From Bedellia somnulentella (taxonomy: Eukaryota; Arthropoda; Insecta; Lepidoptera; Bedelliidae): DNA of 64,000 nt. Of the stretch, positions 62,856 through 64,000 are shown piece by piece (position 1 is the stretch's first letter; every line of letters starts with the position of its first letter). The notes beneath the pieces were generated by a model. That model was not told the DNA's origin. It searched no databases and worked only from the letters and a program-made list of their open reading frames with translations. The translations under genes and the position numbers were made by a program. Location of the stretch: the NCBI GenBank assembly GCA_963576735.1, contig OY755176.1, forward strand, positions 13,749,423 to 13,813,422, given 5' to 3'.

Positions 62856-63189
62856 ATGACTATTTTTAATATGCTGAAACATCTCAGGTGACTAGAGACA
62901 TCTCTACCCTGCTAGTAGCTTACAAACGCATTTCTTACAAAATATGAGTATGTATCGATCCTGCCTGACTGATTTGGCTATTGAGAGCGTCGCTCGTCTG
63001 CTATACTAATGCTACAACAATCCATAAATATATATGGACAAATGATAAACTGATCAAGTAAGTCCCAAACTAAATAGAACTAGTATTATGGCATACTACT
63101 CAACGATATATTTAATTTAATGTTATATATTACAAATATAACATCGAAGATGAAGAAACAATAATTTATGCTCATCACATAAATGTGCT
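62856..63189. other. Non-coding interval
   Basis: No gene recognised. Confidence 0.4.
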
Positions 63190-63300
63190 GTAACTGTAAC
63201 TGCTCTCTGTGAGAATCGAACCCGCTACCTCCGGACCGAGATGCTAGCTAGGATTCATGTGACGCTTAAGTAGCAAAGTAACAGTGTTGACCCTAAGTCA
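63190..63300 (-). repeat. tRNA-like SINE fragment
   Basis: GTGAGAATCGAACCCGCTAC, CTCCGGACCGAGATGC is the complement of a T arm plus variable region; the remainder (AGTAGCAAAGTAACAGTGTT) resembles a degraded D arm. Not a functional tRNA. Confidence 0.45.
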
Positions 63301-63888
63301 TGTTGTCCAGAGTATCTTTCCTTAAGTGTACATTACGTACGTAATATGTACCCAAAAGCATCACCCTAGAAATATATTTTCTATACCTCCACAAAAACAG
63401 CGAGATGAAGAGAAGATGGGTTTTAAGGTCACTAAGACACTTTCAGAATTAATTTTCTGCCCTAACACGCTTATATTCATAGGTACGTGGATAATCTCTT
63501 TAACTCATGAATTTTTAAGAGAGTTTCTAATAACGTATTAAATATAAAACCGATGACCAATAATTGTCTGAAGAATTTAAGAATTATTAATTCCACGATA
63601 GTACACTGCTTATATACATATATTTTATAAAATGTATGGTCATTGCAAAATCCTTAAGTGCATTTTTAATTTTATCAAACACGTTTCCTTTAAAATTTCG
63701 AATAACTGTAAATGTAATAAAAAACTGATAATAGTAAAATTGGCTGATTGCTGCAATTTGTGTCGAAACTAAACACATTTTCAGTAGGTTTTTAAATTGT
63801 TTTTCCTCAGATGCATGACAGTATATTGTTTAAATATATTTATCATTTCGATTAGCTGGGGTAATGATGGCTTGAATACCTTCAATAA
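63301..63888. promoter_or_regulatory. Upstream region of gene C, similar to that of gene B
   Basis: From about 63650 the sequence aligns by eye with 55520-55742: ATTTTATCAAACACGTTT, CTGATAATA against CTGATATG, TTGTGTCGAAACTAAACACA against ATGTCGAAATTTCACACA, and TATCATTTCGATTAGCT. Conserved blocks are candidates for shared tissue-specific control. Nothing recognised before 63650. Confidence 0.55.
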
Positions 63889-63924
63889 TATAAAAGTTGT
63901 TCGAATTTCTTTCGACTCATCAGT
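63889..63924 (+). promoter_or_regulatory. Core promoter of gene C (TATAAAAG, TCAGT initiator)
   Basis: TATAAAAG at 63889-63896 and initiator TCAGT at 63920-63924 (A at 63922), 33 nt apart as in the other four genes. Confidence 0.75.
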
Positions 63925-63984
63925 CGCTTTTAAAACTCTATTGCGCTAAGACTTCTTTAATATTCAAAAACTATTAATACGGAT

Positions 63985-63990
63985 ATGAAG
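63985..63990 (+). CDS. First coding exon (Met-Lys) of a fifth paralogue, gene C, cut by window end
   Basis: ATGAAG followed directly by a GTAACA donor, 63 nt downstream of the putative start. The arrangement matches the micro-exons of genes A and B and the promoter is homologous to that of B. The second exon, which should carry the signal peptide and repeats, lies beyond 64000. This is inference from architecture, since six bases alone prove nothing. Confidence 0.6.
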
Positions 63991-64000
63991 GTAACAAACT

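Overview
The window looks like an intergenic to gene-poor stretch of an insect genome, most likely a lepidopteran (moth or butterfly). It is AT-rich, dense in non-LTR retrotransposons, tRNA-derived SINEs, Helitron-like and small DNA elements. The only host genes I can support are a cluster of intron-containing genes for secreted, low-complexity proteins of the kind made by silk or adhesive glands. There is no bacterial-type operon, CRISPR array or rRNA.

Host genes. Five paralogous loci share one architecture: a TATA box 33 nt upstream of the Inr position, a tiny first coding exon (Met-x-x-Lys, or Met-Lys), a phase-0 intron, and one large exon carrying the rest of the signal peptide followed by tandem repeats. 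Two minus-strand loci (14470-16608 and 34794-36045) encode Gly-Gln-rich heptad-repeat proteins; the second has a nonsense codon in the repeat and a weakened promoter. Three plus-strand loci (40966-44835, 55796-57802, and one whose first exon is the last thing in the window, 63985-63990) are the Asn-Gln-Gly-rich class; the second ends in a collagen-like GXY tract. Both classes share a C-terminal LLSEI motif, which suggests one origin. Secreted structural (silk, glue or coat) function is inferred, not shown.

Layout. 1-3790: decayed Ty3/Gypsy element, then a 1.17 kb minisatellite and an LTR-like promoter region. 6765-13765: Jockey-type RT broken by a nested, almost intact PHD-bearing CR1/Jockey-group element. 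14.4-16.7 kb: first Gly-Gln gene. 17-30 kb: SINEs, a full-length RTE-like element (21.4-24.8 kb), a MITE family and a Helitron-like element. 30.5-34.5 kb: a second full-length RTE-like element nested in a Jockey-type element, itself inserted in the duplicated 3' flank of the second Gly-Gln gene. 36-39.9 kb: foldback element and SINEs. 41-45 kb: the large Asn-Gln-Gly gene with a piggyBac-like derivative and a SINE in its intron. 46-55 kb: LINE, mariner, Helitron and SINE debris. 55.8-57.8 kb: collagen-tailed gene. 58.7-60.1 kb: mariner. 60.6-62.9 kb: BEL/Pao and LINE fragments. 63.9-64 kb: promoter and first exon of a fifth gene.

The transposable elements give a readable relative chronology: duplication of the Gly-Gln gene with its flanks, then Jockey insertion with a 9-bp duplication, then RTE-like insertion into the Jockey copy with an 11-bp duplication. 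The RTE-like element shares its 5' head and GTAT-tailed 3' end with a short repeat family spread through the window, which looks like its SINE partner. All similarity statements are by eye; no database search was run.
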